A stretch of 54,442 bases of DNA from NCBI GenBank assembly GCA_964481235.1, contig CAYZYH010000007.1, forward strand, positions 1 through 54,442, given 5' to 3'. Made by a program: the position numbers and the translations under genes. The DNA comes from JAUPVL01 sp964481235. GTDB taxonomy: Bacteria > Patescibacteriota > Saccharimonadia > CAILAD01 > BJGX01. The notes beneath the pieces were generated by a model, which had not been told where the DNA came from, made no database searches, and was given only the letters and a program-made list of their open reading frames with translations. This document shows positions 13,198 through 20,824 of the stretch, piece after piece. Each line of letters starts with the position of its first letter. Position 1 is the stretch's first letter.

Positions 13198-15407
13198 ATA
13201 TTGCATTGATAAGCCTTATATTTACAGTACTGATTAATGTTTTATTAGGTCTAGTTGTATTCTTACGGAATCCGAAACTAGCCCCAAACAGAGCGCTTCT
13301 TTATAGCGCTCTTTCACTTTCCATTTGGGCTACAGCGAACTACCTTGTAGACAACTCAAAAAGTTTAGTTACTAGCCAATATGCAGCGTACGTAACATTT
13401 GGGTTTGGGTTTTTATCTATGAACAGCTTACTCTTATTTACATTTGTTTTTCCAGATTTATATCCAAAAAAGAAGTGGAATCCGGTATTTTTTTGGACAT
13501 CAACAATCATATTGTTTGTAGTTTTCTCAAGTCCTTTAGTTGTAGGTGAAGTAACTAGAAGAAACCAAAGTTATGTAGACGTTGCTACCGGCCCTTTATA
13601 CTTATTATTTGTGGCGACCCTTTTATTGTCTTTGATTTTGGTTTGTCGTAACTTATTGATTAATTATCAAGCTAGTAAAAACAACCAACTACAAGCAAGC
13701 CAATCTAGGATAATGTTGTTTGGGTTAGCTACTTCATTAATCCTGGGTATGACCGCTAATGCCATACTACCGGTAATTACAAACTTAGAGACGTCCAAGT
13801 TTGGCCCTTTATTTACGGTTATATTGGTTATAACTCTCAGCTATGCAATAATCCGCCATAAATTATTCGACATAAAACTTGTGATAGTTAGGACTTTCAC
13901 ATATGTTTTGTCAATCGGATTACTGGCTACAATATATGGCTTTACAGCCTTTAGATTGTTCGACTTGTTATTATTTAATACAAGTGAAGCTTTTAAGCAA
14001 ACGGTGGATATTGTTTTAGCAATAATATTGGCATTTACCTTAACACCACTTATTAGATTCTTTAGTAAAGTTTCGAATAGAATATTCTACAGAGATAAAT
14101 ACGATGCACAGACCTTAGTAAATAATGTGGGTAAAATACTTGCAAGTGATATAAATCTAGATAGTGTGTCGCAAAAGGTTGTAAAAGAGATTACAGACCA
14201 AATGAAGATAGAAAAAGGTGAGATTGTAGTATTTGGTGAGAAGCAACTTTTTTACGAAAATAATGTTTTTGTTAACGAGTCTAGCCAGATAACTCAAAAA
14301 GAACTACGTAAACTAGGAAGAACTTTGTTGGTAAAAGATGAAATAGCGGGAGGTGAGCGCAAGGTGTTGATGCAAAAGTACGATATCAGTATTAGCATAG
14401 CTCTTCATACTAGCGAGCAGTTTATTGGCTACTTGCTACTTAGTCAGAAAAAGAGTGGTGATATCTATAATAATGAAGACATTAATGTCTTGCGAACGCT
14501 TGGTACCGAAATAAGTGTAGCTATTCAAAATGCTTTAAGCTATAAAGAAATTCAATTATTCAGTGAAACGCTAGCTCAGAGAGTTCGTGAACGTACAGCA
14601 CAGTTACGCAACGCCAACGATCAATTGCGTATTCTCGATCAAGCTAAAGACGAGTTTATTTCCATGGCCTCTCACCAGCTTAGAACCCCACTTACTACAG
14701 TAAAAGGGTATGCCAGTATGCTTGAAGAAGGTGACTTCGGCAAATTATCAAGAGAGCAAAAAGAGCCGGTACAACTAGCACTAGATGGCGCTAACCGCAT
14801 GGCTCGGCTTATCGACGACTTGTTGAATGTTAGTAGAATGGATGCTAATAGATTCTTCTTAGAGATTACCGAGGTTGATATTGTTAGCCTTGTTGACCAA
14901 GAGCTTCAGCAACTCAAGTCGCTAGCAGATAGTAAAAAGGTAAAAATTAATTACACACCTCCAACCAAAAAGATTCCAAACATTCGGCTAGATGAAAACA
15001 AGACTCGACAGGTAGTAATGAACTTGGTAGATAATGCTATTCACTATAGTCAGCCACCAATGGGTGGTGGTCGGGCCAATGTGGATCTCAAATTAGATAA
15101 CGATCAGGTAGTATTTACAGTAAAAGACAATGGTATAGGTGTACCAGCTGCTGTTCAAAAAAAGCTCTTTACAAAAATGTTTAGAGCCAACAACGCTAAA
15201 GCTACTCGCCCCGACGGTACAGGCTTAGGGTTATATTTAGTAAAAAGAGTAGTGCAAGATCAGGGTGGAGAAATTATCTTTGAAAGCACAGAAGGCAAGG
15301 GTAGTACTTTTGGTTTTAGCATACCTCTTAGTGGCGTACCCAAATCTGTTGAAGAGAAAAGCAAAAAAATTGGCGCAAAAGTAGCTGCTACTCAAAAAAG
15401 TGACTAA
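13194..15407 (+). CDS. Membrane sensor histidine kinase (7TM-type input, GAF-like, HisKA, HATPase)
   Basis: A 737-aa sensor kinase. The first ~290 residues hold seven to eight membrane helices like the histidine-kinase N-terminal 7TM region, ending with LSYAIIRHKLFDIKL. A GAF-like domain (about 310-450) is followed by a coiled coil (LAQRVRERTAQLRNAND). The HisKA box SMASHQLRTPLT carries phospho-acceptor His494. The ATPase domain shows MNLVDNAIHYS, VKDNGIGVP and GTGLGLYLVKRVV. No response regulator is encoded nearby. It shares an ATGA overlap with the acyltransferase, so its ligand may be that enzyme's product (inference). Its stop overlaps the pgk stop on the other strand. Confidence 0.93.
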   Translation: MNIALISLIFTVLINVLLGLVVFLRNPKLAPNRALLYSALSLSIWATANYLVDNSKSLVTSQYAAYVTFGFGFLSMNSLLLFTFVFPDLYPKKKWNPVFFWTSTIILFVVFSSPLVVGEVTRRNQSYVDVATGPLYLLFVATLLLSLILVCRNLLINYQASKNNQLQASQSRIMLFGLATSLILGMTANAILPVITNLETSKFGPLFTVILVITLSYAIIRHKLFDIKLVIVRTFTYVLSIGLLATIYGFTAFRLFDLLLFNTSEAFKQTVDIVLAIILAFTLTPLIRFFSKVSNRIFYRDKYDAQTLVNNVGKILASDINLDSVSQKVVKEITDQMKIEKGEIVVFGEKQLFYENNVFVNESSQITQKELRKLGRTLLVKDEIAGGERKVLMQKYDISISIALHTSEQFIGYLLLSQKKSGDIYNNEDINVLRTLGTEISVAIQNALSYKEIQLFSETLAQRVRERTAQLRNANDQLRILDQAKDEFISMASHQLRTPLTTVKGYASMLEEGDFGKLSREQKEPVQLALDGANRMARLIDDLLNVSRMDANRFFLEITEVDIVSLVDQELQQLKSLADSKKVKINYTPPTKKIPNIRLDENKTRQVVMNLVDNAIHYSQPPMGGGRANVDLKLDNDQVVFTVKDNGIGVPAAVQKKLFTKMFRANNAKATRPDGTGLGLYLVKRVVQDQGGEIIFESTEGKGSTFGFSIPLSGVPKSVEEKSKKIGAKVAATQKSD

Positions 15408-16603
15408 GTGACTATACTAACTTGCTTTCTCATTAATACCTCAAGACCAGGTAGCTTCTTGCCAGCAAGCAATTCTAAACTGGCGCCACCACCGGTAGAA
15501 ACAAAGCTAAAATGTTCGTTTAAGTCTATCTTGTCTACATACGCTGCAGTATCTCCACCTCCCACAATAGTTTGAGCATCTGAGCTTATCATGGCATGAG
15601 CAAGGCTATCGCTAGCTTTGGCAAAAGCAGGAATCTCTGCGATCCCCATAGTACCATTCCAAAAAACTGTATGGCTTTGAGAAACGATTTTATTAAATAC
15701 GTCCATGGTATCTGGGCCGATATCAAGCGCTAGATCACCTGGCTCAAGTTTATCTACTTTTACTACTTTACCTTTTTGTCGGTTATTTACATTTTTTGCT
15801 ACCACCAGATCGCTAGGCAATAAAAGTTTTACTTTTCGTCTTTTTGCAGACCGAATAATCTTCTGTGCATCTTTAATACTATCTTTTTCTATTTTACTAC
15901 TACGAAGATTGTGTCCTGCAGCAGCTAGAAAAGTGTTAGCCATAGCACCACCTATTAATAGTGCATTTACGTGTTTTAGCAGCTCACTTAATACGGCAAT
16001 TTTATCACTTGTTTTGGCGCCACCAATTACGGCGGTGTAGGGGCGAGGAGGTTTGTCCATTAGCATAGTAAACATCTCGTATTCTTTTTGCACTAGTCTA
16101 CCAGCACAGTGAGGTAGTAATTTTGGTACACCAACCGTACTGGCGTGGGCTCTGTGCACTGCCGCAAAAGCATCATCTACGTATATTTGAGCCAAACCAG
16201 CCAATTCTTTTGCAAAAGCCTTGTTATTAGACTCTTCACCAGAATGAAATCGCAAGTTTTCTAGTAGCAATATGTCACCAGGCCTTAAATATTTAGCTGT
16301 ATCTTGAACTTCTTCTCCTATACAGTCATCCAAAAAAATTACATCACGGTTAAGCAGTCTGGGCAAGAGCTTGGCTACTGGTCGCAAACTCATACTCTCT
16401 ACGCGCTTACCATTTGGTCTTCCATTGTGGCTAGCTAATATAATTGAACAGTTCTTTTCTAGTAAATATTTAATGGTAGGCAAACTAGAGCTTACTCTAA
16501 ACTCATCAATTATTTTTCCATCTTTTACCACGTTATAATCGACTCGCAAAAATACTTTTTTGTTTTCCATATCTATATTTTCAAGCGTAAGCAGTTTATT
16601 CAT
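15404..16603 (-). CDS. pgk: Phosphoglycerate kinase
   Basis: A 399-aa enzyme that transfers phosphate from 1,3-bisphosphoglycerate to ADP. The N-terminal substrate region FLRVDYNV (residues 18-25), SHNGRPNG and VDDAFAAVHRAHAST are intact. The hinge and nucleotide domain show AVIGGAKTSDKI, FWNGTMGI and IVGGGDTAAYV. Full length. It is convergent with the histidine-kinase gene and the two stop codons overlap within the tetranucleotide CTAA. Transcribed on its own, with tRNA-Glu upstream on the same strand. Confidence 0.97.
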   Translation of the reverse strand: MNKLLTLENIDMENKKVFLRVDYNVVKDGKIIDEFRVSSSLPTIKYLLEKNCSIILASHNGRPNGKRVESMSLRPVAKLLPRLLNRDVIFLDDCIGEEVQDTAKYLRPGDILLLENLRFHSGEESNNKAFAKELAGLAQIYVDDAFAAVHRAHASTVGVPKLLPHCAGRLVQKEYEMFTMLMDKPPRPYTAVIGGAKTSDKIAVLSELLKHVNALLIGGAMANTFLAAAGHNLRSSKIEKDSIKDAQKIIRSAKRRKVKLLLPSDLVVAKNVNNRQKGKVVKVDKLEPGDLALDIGPDTMDVFNKIVSQSHTVFWNGTMGIAEIPAFAKASDSLAHAMISSDAQTIVGGGDTAAYVDKIDLNEHFSFVSTGGGASLELLAGKKLPGLEVLMRKQVSIVT

Positions 16604-16655
16604 AAGTATAAGTATAGCAAAAAATAAAATTAATGCTTATCTAAATAAATTAAGT

Positions 16656-16730
16656 TGGTGACCCCAAGGGGATTCGAACCCCTGTTGCCAGGATGAAAAC
16701 CTGGTGTCCTAACCCCTAGACGATGGGGCC
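16656..16730 (-). tRNA. tRNA-Glu (UUC)
   Basis: A 75-nt tRNA with a complete cloverleaf: GGCCCCA acceptor pairs with TGGGGTC, anticodon stem CCAGG/CCTGG with loop TTTTCAT (anticodon TTC), T-arm AGGGG/CCCCT and an encoded CCA. It lies between pgk and the small gene at 16858. Confidence 0.96.
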
Positions 16731-16800
16731 ATCAACTGAACTCATTTGGTTATTAACAGATTGAATCATAGCATAAACTACCTAATTACTCAAGACTTTG

Positions 16801-16829
16801 TTGAATGGTGCCTATCCTTATAGTATAGT
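16801..16829 (+). promoter_or_regulatory. Promoter of the small hydrophilic gene
   Basis: TTGAAT (16801-16806), a 17-bp spacer and TATAGT (16824-16829). The leader of about 22 nt carries AAGGAAG before the ATG at 16858. Confidence 0.55.
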
Positions 16830-16857
16830 AAGCTTAAGAATTAAAAAAGGAAGAACT

Positions 16858-17157
16858 ATGTCACCAGAGGGACCATCAGAGTCGTTACCACCGACTCCAG
16901 ATTCACGTAGAACCAGCCTAACTGACTTTGGCTACAAGAAGGGTATGAGCTTAGATAAAGCACAAGGTAGGTTGGATGTTGATATGCAGACAACGAAAGA
17001 ACCACTACAGCCAGATAAAAGCGCCACTACTGAGCCGGAGTCTAGTGCAGTAAAATTTACTCCAGCAGAACCTAAACCCTATGATTGGAAAGATGAGGGC
17101 AACGAAGCTACAACAAAAACTTCTAGTGAAGCAGATAGTTTACAAGACTCAGCATAG
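16858..17157 (+). CDS. Small hydrophilic disordered protein
   Basis: A 99-aa, highly polar protein rich in Pro, Ser, Thr, Glu and Lys, with no hydrophobic segment and no recognised domain. The centre contains TDFGYKKGMSLDKAQGRLDVDM, the only part likely to be ordered. The ATG at 16858 is preferred to the upstream in-frame start because of the AAGGAAG ribosome site and the promoter at 16801-16829. It precedes pyk by 64 bp, and pyk has its own -10 box. Confidence 0.6.
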   Translation: MSPEGPSESLPPTPDSRRTSLTDFGYKKGMSLDKAQGRLDVDMQTTKEPLQPDKSATTEPESSAVKFTPAEPKPYDWKDEGNEATTKTSSEADSLQDSA

Positions 17158-17209
17158 GTAATTTTGATATATATAGTTAAATTATATAGCAACTTACTTA
17201 TGCTTACAG

Positions 17210-17215
17210 TATAGT
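17210..17215 (+). promoter_or_regulatory. -10 box of pyk
   Basis: TATAGT ends 6 nt before the pyk ATG, so the message is predicted to be leaderless. Confidence 0.5.
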
Positions 17216-17221
17216 AAAACT

Positions 17222-18754
17222 ATGAGTAGCGATGCATCAACCTTTAAAAAAACCAAGATAATAGCCACTATTGGTCCTGCTAGTGAAGCTAAGATAGAAG
17301 ATCTTTTGTCTGCTGGCGTTAATGGTGTTAGACTCAATTTTAGCCATAATACCCATGCATGGCATAAATCTGTTTTGCTCAATGCCCGTAAAGCAGCAAA
17401 AAAACTTGATAGATCGGTAGCGATTATTCAAGATCTTCAGGGTCCTAAAATACGTCTTGGTAGTTTGCCACAAGGTGGAGTAGAACTTAGGGCTGGTCAA
17501 AAAATTACCTTTTGTTTCAATAAAAAGTGCGACAAAAATCATCTACCAATTCAATTTAATTTTTCACACCTTGTAAAAAAAGGCGACAGAATATTTTTGC
17601 GTGATGGTACGGTTAGTACCGAAATACTAAGCGTAGAAAACAATGAAGTTAATGTAGAGATTAAAAATTCAGGTAAGGTCATGAGTAATCATGGAGTTAA
17701 CCTTCCCGATACTGTTTTTGACTCTCAAACTATTATTACCCCAAAGGATAAAAAAGATTTAGAGTTTACATACGCTAATGATGTAGATTATGTTGCCATG
17801 AGCTTTGTGCAAACTGCTGATGATATTATTTTCTTAAAAGACTTACTCAAAAAAAACGGTAGTCGAGCTAGAGTAATTGCCAAAATAGAAACTAAAGTAG
17901 CCACACAAAACCTAGAGTCTATAATTGCTGCTTCAGACATTGTAATGATTGCTAGAGGCGACTTGGCTATAGAAACTAGTAACGAAGAAGTACCTTTAAT
18001 TGGTCGTGAGATAATCCAAAAAGCACGTGTATATAAAAAGCCAGTTATTATGGCCACCCAAATGCTAGAAAGCATGATATCTAACCCTCAACCAACCAGA
18101 GCAGAAGTTAATGATATTGCAAGCGCTGTTAGTCTAGGCGTGAGTTGCGTAATGCTTTCGGGCGAAACGGCGGCTGGTCAATATCCTTTACAGACTGTAC
18201 AGCTTATGAAGCGTGTGATTTTAAAAAGCGAAAGTTATTATTCAAATAATCGTCTAGAGATAGACTTAATGCCAGATTCCAATGGTAGAACTACCCAACT
18301 ACCAGTAGACTACGAACAACAAGTTGGCAGAGTTAGTCGTTTTATTACTCAATCTCGTAAGCTACTCAAGGCTAAAGTCAAGCCAGGTAAAATTGCCAGC
18401 GCCGATGCTCAGACCAGCGTGAGTTTGGCTGCTATTACATTGGCAGAGCAGGTTGGTGCTAAGCTCATACTCGCCGAGACCCTTACCGGTTCCACAGCTC
18501 TTTCAATAGCGTCGCTAAGACCACCAATGCCAATGATTATCGCATCGCCCGATAAAAAGGTCTGTAATCAGATGGCGCTAGTTTGGGGTGGAAAACCATA
18601 TTTAGTGCCCAAAAAACACCATATCAGTGGCGGCATCATCAAAAAATTAATTACCAAAAAAAACCTACGTCATGGCGATTGGGTGGTATTGGCTTTTGGC
18701 ACTCACTCTAGTGTAGTAGGTGGAACCGACACTGTTAGATTAGTAGAAGTCTAG
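17222..18754 (+). CDS. pyk: Pyruvate kinase
   Basis: A 510-aa glycolytic enzyme making pyruvate and ATP from phosphoenolpyruvate. Conserved parts include KTKIIATIGPAS, GVRLNFSHN, IIQDLQGPKIRLG, the family motif VIAKIETKVA, MIARGDLAIE and KPVIMATQMLESMI. The C-terminal regulatory domain follows and is full length. The ATG sits 6 nt after a TATAGT box. tpiA follows after a short gap with its own -10 box. Confidence 0.96.
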   Translation: MSSDASTFKKTKIIATIGPASEAKIEDLLSAGVNGVRLNFSHNTHAWHKSVLLNARKAAKKLDRSVAIIQDLQGPKIRLGSLPQGGVELRAGQKITFCFNKKCDKNHLPIQFNFSHLVKKGDRIFLRDGTVSTEILSVENNEVNVEIKNSGKVMSNHGVNLPDTVFDSQTIITPKDKKDLEFTYANDVDYVAMSFVQTADDIIFLKDLLKKNGSRARVIAKIETKVATQNLESIIAASDIVMIARGDLAIETSNEEVPLIGREIIQKARVYKKPVIMATQMLESMISNPQPTRAEVNDIASAVSLGVSCVMLSGETAAGQYPLQTVQLMKRVILKSESYYSNNRLEIDLMPDSNGRTTQLPVDYEQQVGRVSRFITQSRKLLKAKVKPGKIASADAQTSVSLAAITLAEQVGAKLILAETLTGSTALSIASLRPPMPMIIASPDKKVCNQMALVWGGKPYLVPKKHHISGGIIKKLITKKNLRHGDWVVLAFGTHSSVVGGTDTVRLVEV

Positions 18755-18774
18755 CATGTCGATAGTAAATACAC

Positions 18775-18780
18775 TATAAT
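18775..18780 (+). promoter_or_regulatory. -10 box of tpiA
   Basis: TATAAT ends 7 nt before the tpiA ATG (predicted leaderless message), 20 bp after the pyk stop codon. Confidence 0.6.
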
Positions 18781-18787
18781 AACTCTT

Positions 18788-19564
18788 ATGTCTACCCCCA
18801 AAAAACTTATAGTTGGTAATTGGAAAATGAACACTACTATTAGTGAGGGTTCTTTACTTTTTGATCGATTGCGAAAAGAGATTGGGGAGTTTCCTATGTG
18901 CGATATTGTACTTTGCCCTCCGGCTACCCACCTTTTTGTTTTACATCGTGAGTTAATTAGCATAAAAAACAAATCAAGTTTTAAACTAGGTGCTCAAAAT
19001 ATTAGTGAACACGAAGAGGGTGCATACACTGGTGAAATATCTGCAAGTATGGTGAAAGGCTTAGCAAATTACGTAATCATTGGCCATTCTGAACGGCGAA
19101 AATATTATAACGAGACCGACAAGATAGACTCTCAAAAACTAGTGGTAGCTATGCGGCATGATCTAAAACCTATATTGTGTGTAGGAGAAACCCAGCAGCA
19201 GCGTAGCGAGGGGCATGCAAAGCAAACAGTCTTAGACCAAATAAACACAGCACTGCGTGGTATAACAGAAGATGAAATAAAAGACCTAGCAATTGCCTAT
19301 GAACCAGTTTGGGCTATTGGTACCGGTAACTTTGCAAAGCCTGCTGTAGTAGAAGAGATGATATTACTTATTAGAAATACTTTGGCTCAAACCTACGGAC
19401 GTATTGCTAGTATGAAGGTTAGGGTTTTGTATGGAGGCAGTGTAGAACCGCAAAATGCCAAAACTTATCTTAACCTGCAAGGCATAGATGGATTATTGGT
19501 TGGTGGTGCTAGTTTAGATTATAAAAAGTTTGCCGACATAGTGAACGCCAGCACCCTTACATAG
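18788..19564 (+). CDS. tpiA: Triosephosphate isomerase
   Basis: A 258-aa TIM-barrel enzyme interconverting dihydroxyacetone phosphate and glyceraldehyde-3-phosphate. The catalytic residues are visible: Lys in VGNWKMN, His in IIGHSERR, Glu in AYEPVWAIGTG. The phosphate-binding loops VLYGGSVEPQN and GLLVGGASL are intact. Normal length. It lies between pyk and ppa. Confidence 0.97.
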   Translation: MSTPKKLIVGNWKMNTTISEGSLLFDRLRKEIGEFPMCDIVLCPPATHLFVLHRELISIKNKSSFKLGAQNISEHEEGAYTGEISASMVKGLANYVIIGHSERRKYYNETDKIDSQKLVVAMRHDLKPILCVGETQQQRSEGHAKQTVLDQINTALRGITEDEIKDLAIAYEPVWAIGTGNFAKPAVVEEMILLIRNTLAQTYGRIASMKVRVLYGGSVEPQNAKTYLNLQGIDGLLVGGASLDYKKFADIVNASTLT

Positions 19565-19590
19565 TGGTAGCATTTTTTGCACTCAACAGG

Positions 19591-19596
19591 TATAAT
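19591..19596 (+). promoter_or_regulatory. -10 box of ppa
   Basis: TATAAT 37 nt before the ppa ATG. The leader of about 30 nt holds an AGAAAGAAA purine stretch, so ppa has a conventional leader unlike its upstream neighbours. Confidence 0.5.
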
Positions 19597-19633
19597 TAGC
19601 TTTGAAATAATTAAATAGAAAGAAATAATACAA

Positions 19634-20161
19634 ATGTCACTTTTAGATATTACTTATGGCGATAAAGCTCCCGAAATTGTTAATACAGTTATAGAAAATC
19701 CCAAAGGTAGCCGATTAAAAATTGAATACGAGAGAGAGCTAAAAAACTTCGTACTCGACAGAGTTCATCAAACTCACCTAGGTAGTCCTAGTGATTATGG
19801 CTTTGTTCCATCTACGCTAGATGAAGACGGTGACGCTCTAGATATGTTACTTATCTCAGACGATCCCATGCCGATGGGATTAATTGTACCTACTCGTGTT
19901 ATAGGAGTTATGTATATGGTAGATAGTGGCGAGGTAGACAATAAACTTATTGGCGTACCAAGTGACGATAAGCACTATGATGATATTAAATCACTAGACG
20001 ATGTGGCTGAACACTGGAAACATGCAGTTAAGCATTACTTTGAGCACTACAAAGACCTTAAAGGTGATATTGTAGAAATAAAAGGTTTTGCTGGTTTTGA
20101 AGAAGCTAAAGTAATTTTCAATGAATGCGTAGAGCGATACAACGAAGACGTAAGAAAATAA
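19634..20161 (+). CDS. ppa: Inorganic pyrophosphatase (family I)
   Basis: A 175-aa soluble pyrophosphatase that hydrolyses PPi made by tRNA charging and nucleic-acid synthesis. Metal-binding residues lie in the family signature DEDGDALDMLL, preceded by SDYGFVPSTL, and later in GVPSDDKHYDDI and HYFEHYKDLKG. Length is standard. The GNAT gene starts 3 bp after its stop, so they form an operon. Confidence 0.96.
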   Translation: MSLLDITYGDKAPEIVNTVIENPKGSRLKIEYERELKNFVLDRVHQTHLGSPSDYGFVPSTLDEDGDALDMLLISDDPMPMGLIVPTRVIGVMYMVDSGEVDNKLIGVPSDDKHYDDIKSLDDVAEHWKHAVKHYFEHYKDLKGDIVEIKGFAGFEEAKVIFNECVERYNEDVRK

Positions 20162-20164
20162 ATC

Positions 20165-20755
20165 ATGTCAGATCCAAAACCGAGTGGCGACGAAGCTTCT
20201 GACAATGCGTTAGGTAGCAATTATAAGCTACAAAATGATTTAAAAGCAATTATTGCAGAAAATGAAAAACCAGACATTTCAATATCGCGCGCAACCCTAA
20301 AAGATGCTGAATTATTTGATAGAGAACTACCCTACGGACCACCAAATTTTCATACCTCCAAATATCAAGAAATGCTTGATGGCAAAGGTATTATGTTGCT
20401 TGCAAAAGAAGGTGAAAAACCAGTAGGGCAAGTCGTATTAGAGCTTGGTGGTCCAAGGTCACCAAGAATGAGCCCAGAAGTTAGTCAGGCATTTGCCAAT
20501 ATTCCAGAAATTACCGCAGCCGAAGTTGTTGAAGAATTTAGAGGTCGAGGTATAGGCGGTAAAATGATACAAACACTAGAAGCTGAGGCCAAGGCGCTAG
20601 GGTTTGACAAAGTGTGTATTGGTGTCGCAACCAAAAATGTTGATGCTAGAAGATTATATGAAAGACTGGGTTACCGAGATTATGGCAAGCCACGACACAA
20701 GGTTGTTAGCGAAGACAGTGAAGATCAGGTAGTTTATTTAGAAAAAACACTTTAA
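20165..20755 (+). CDS. GNAT-family N-acetyltransferase
   Basis: A 196-aa acetyltransferase. The acetyl-CoA-binding motif A is clear (VVEEFRGRGIGGKMIQTLE, with RGRGIG as the pyrophosphate loop), followed by CIGVATKNVDARRLYERLGYRDYG, the usual C-terminal GNAT motif. The N-terminal ~45 residues are a polar extension. The substrate is unknown. It is co-transcribed with ppa (3-bp gap). Confidence 0.88.
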   Translation: MSDPKPSGDEASDNALGSNYKLQNDLKAIIAENEKPDISISRATLKDAELFDRELPYGPPNFHTSKYQEMLDGKGIMLLAKEGEKPVGQVVLELGGPRSPRMSPEVSQAFANIPEITAAEVVEEFRGRGIGGKMIQTLEAEAKALGFDKVCIGVATKNVDARRLYERLGYRDYGKPRHKVVSEDSEDQVVYLEKTL

Positions 20756-20812
20756 GAGTCTAAATATTTTTAACCTGATTTATGGCCTTAAGCCTATATG
20801 CTCAATTCATAG

Positions 20813-20818
20813 TACAAT
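20813..20818 (+). promoter_or_regulatory. -10 box of the UvrD-family helicase gene
   Basis: TACAAT ends 6 nt before the ATG at 20825; no good -35 was recognised. Predicted leaderless. Confidence 0.45.
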
Positions 20819-20824
20819 AAGCTA

